64,000 nucleotides of DNA from Istiophorus platypterus (lineage: Eukaryota > Chordata > Actinopteri > Istiophoriformes > Istiophoridae): the NCBI GenBank assembly GCA_016859345.1, contig CM029121.1, positions 9,872,411 to 9,936,410 of the forward strand, given 5' to 3'. Shown here in pieces: positions 63,790-64,000 of this stretch. The notes under the pieces were generated by a model. It was not told the origin of the DNA. It did no database searches and saw nothing but the letters and a program-made list of their open reading frames with translations. The position numbers and the translations under genes are program-made. Every line of letters starts with the position of its first letter. The stretch's first letter is position 1.

Positions 63790-64000
63790 CAGCCAGAAGA
63801 GCAGCCCACTATTGTTGTGCTGCTTCACTCTCTCCGTGTCTCATTCGCTCAGTCGCTGGCTTAGACTCCTCCCTTTCCCTCCCTCCCTCTCTCTCTCGCG
63901 CTCTCTCTCTCTCTCTCTCTCTGCAAAGAAGATGACGGAGCTGCACTCTCTTCAGGAGCTCTGGGGGTGAATGAGCTCACTTGCCGTGAGCTCAGACTAT
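63790..64000 (-). promoter_or_regulatory. GA/CT-rich, mildly CpG-enriched segment, possible 5' UTR or promoter sequence
   Basis: It has a (CT)n tract at 63886-63922 containing CGCG. Flanking sequence has more CpGs than the intron average (ttcgctcagtcgctgg, gacggagc, ttgccgtg). It could be a non-coding first exon or alternative promoter of dusp8 on the minus strand, but nothing decides this. Confidence 0.2.

Larger units (their letters stand above)
57310..64000. other. dusp8: dusp8 intron / 5' region
   Basis: The acceptor at 57310-57311 shows that an upstream exon must exist. Motif searches for the expected residues (VIDSRSFVEYN, VVVYDQ, SKLVKRR) on the minus strand here found nothing, so the 5' coding exons should lie beyond 64000. 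The stretch holds several long CA microsatellites, a repeated ctggccctttaagag motif at 57629 and 58660, an exon-like stretch open on both strands at 63040-63200, and a GA/CT-rich segment at the right edge. Confidence 0.65.

Noticed and set aside
1..64000. Bacterial-type systems (operons, CRISPR, phage, toxin-antitoxin)
   Set aside because: Intron-split vertebrate genes, CpG islands and eukaryotic repeats show this is animal nuclear DNA. Direct repeats present are microsatellites, not CRISPR arrays.

Overview
This is vertebrate nuclear DNA, most likely from a percomorph teleost fish. Four lines of evidence support that. Genes are split by canonical GT-AG introns. Long (CA)n microsatellites occur every 1-2 kb. 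CpGs are sparse except in discrete islands. Several dispersed repeats look like families I know from percomorph genomes; that last match is from memory, not from a database search. There are no bacterial operons, CRISPR arrays or phage genes, and I recognise no tRNA or rRNA genes.

Two genes can be supported, both on the minus strand. (1) The 3' part of dusp8, a JNK/p38-directed MAP-kinase phosphatase, lies at 54755-57309. Four coding exons join in frame and encode about 567 residues: the end of the rhodanese/MKB region, the whole catalytic domain with its HC(X5)R loop, and the long Ser/Pro/Gly-rich tail ending at a TGA. The first coding exons are not in the window and should lie beyond 64000. 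(2) The 5' end of mob2, an NDR/LATS-kinase co-activator family member, lies in a strong CpG island at 38.7-39.85 kb. Its first coding exon encodes MEWLMG and ends in a phase-2 donor. A second candidate first exon (14694 upward), backed by its own CpG-rich region, ends in the same phase, and a weaker third candidate sits at 11391-11428. The rest of mob2 would lie left of position 1. The tandem order dusp8 then mob2, same strand, matches human 11p15.5.

Layout from left to right: 1-11390 is non-coding and probably mob2 intron; 11391-14902 holds the candidate alternative first exons; 14903-39260 is a large repeat-bearing intron; 38.7-39.85 kb is the main mob2 promoter; 39.85-54.7 kb is intergenic sequence plus the dusp8 3' UTR; 54.75-57.3 kb holds the dusp8 exons; 57.3-64 kb is dusp8 intron or 5' region.

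Non-genic structure worth noting includes five diverged copies of one roughly 300-bp repeat, two copies of another fish repeat, a hAT-like MITE next to the mob2 island, four perfect inverted repeats, two local tandem duplications and many microsatellites. I found no operon-like or otherwise unprecedented system. The most biologically interesting signal is the apparent alternative-promoter architecture of mob2.
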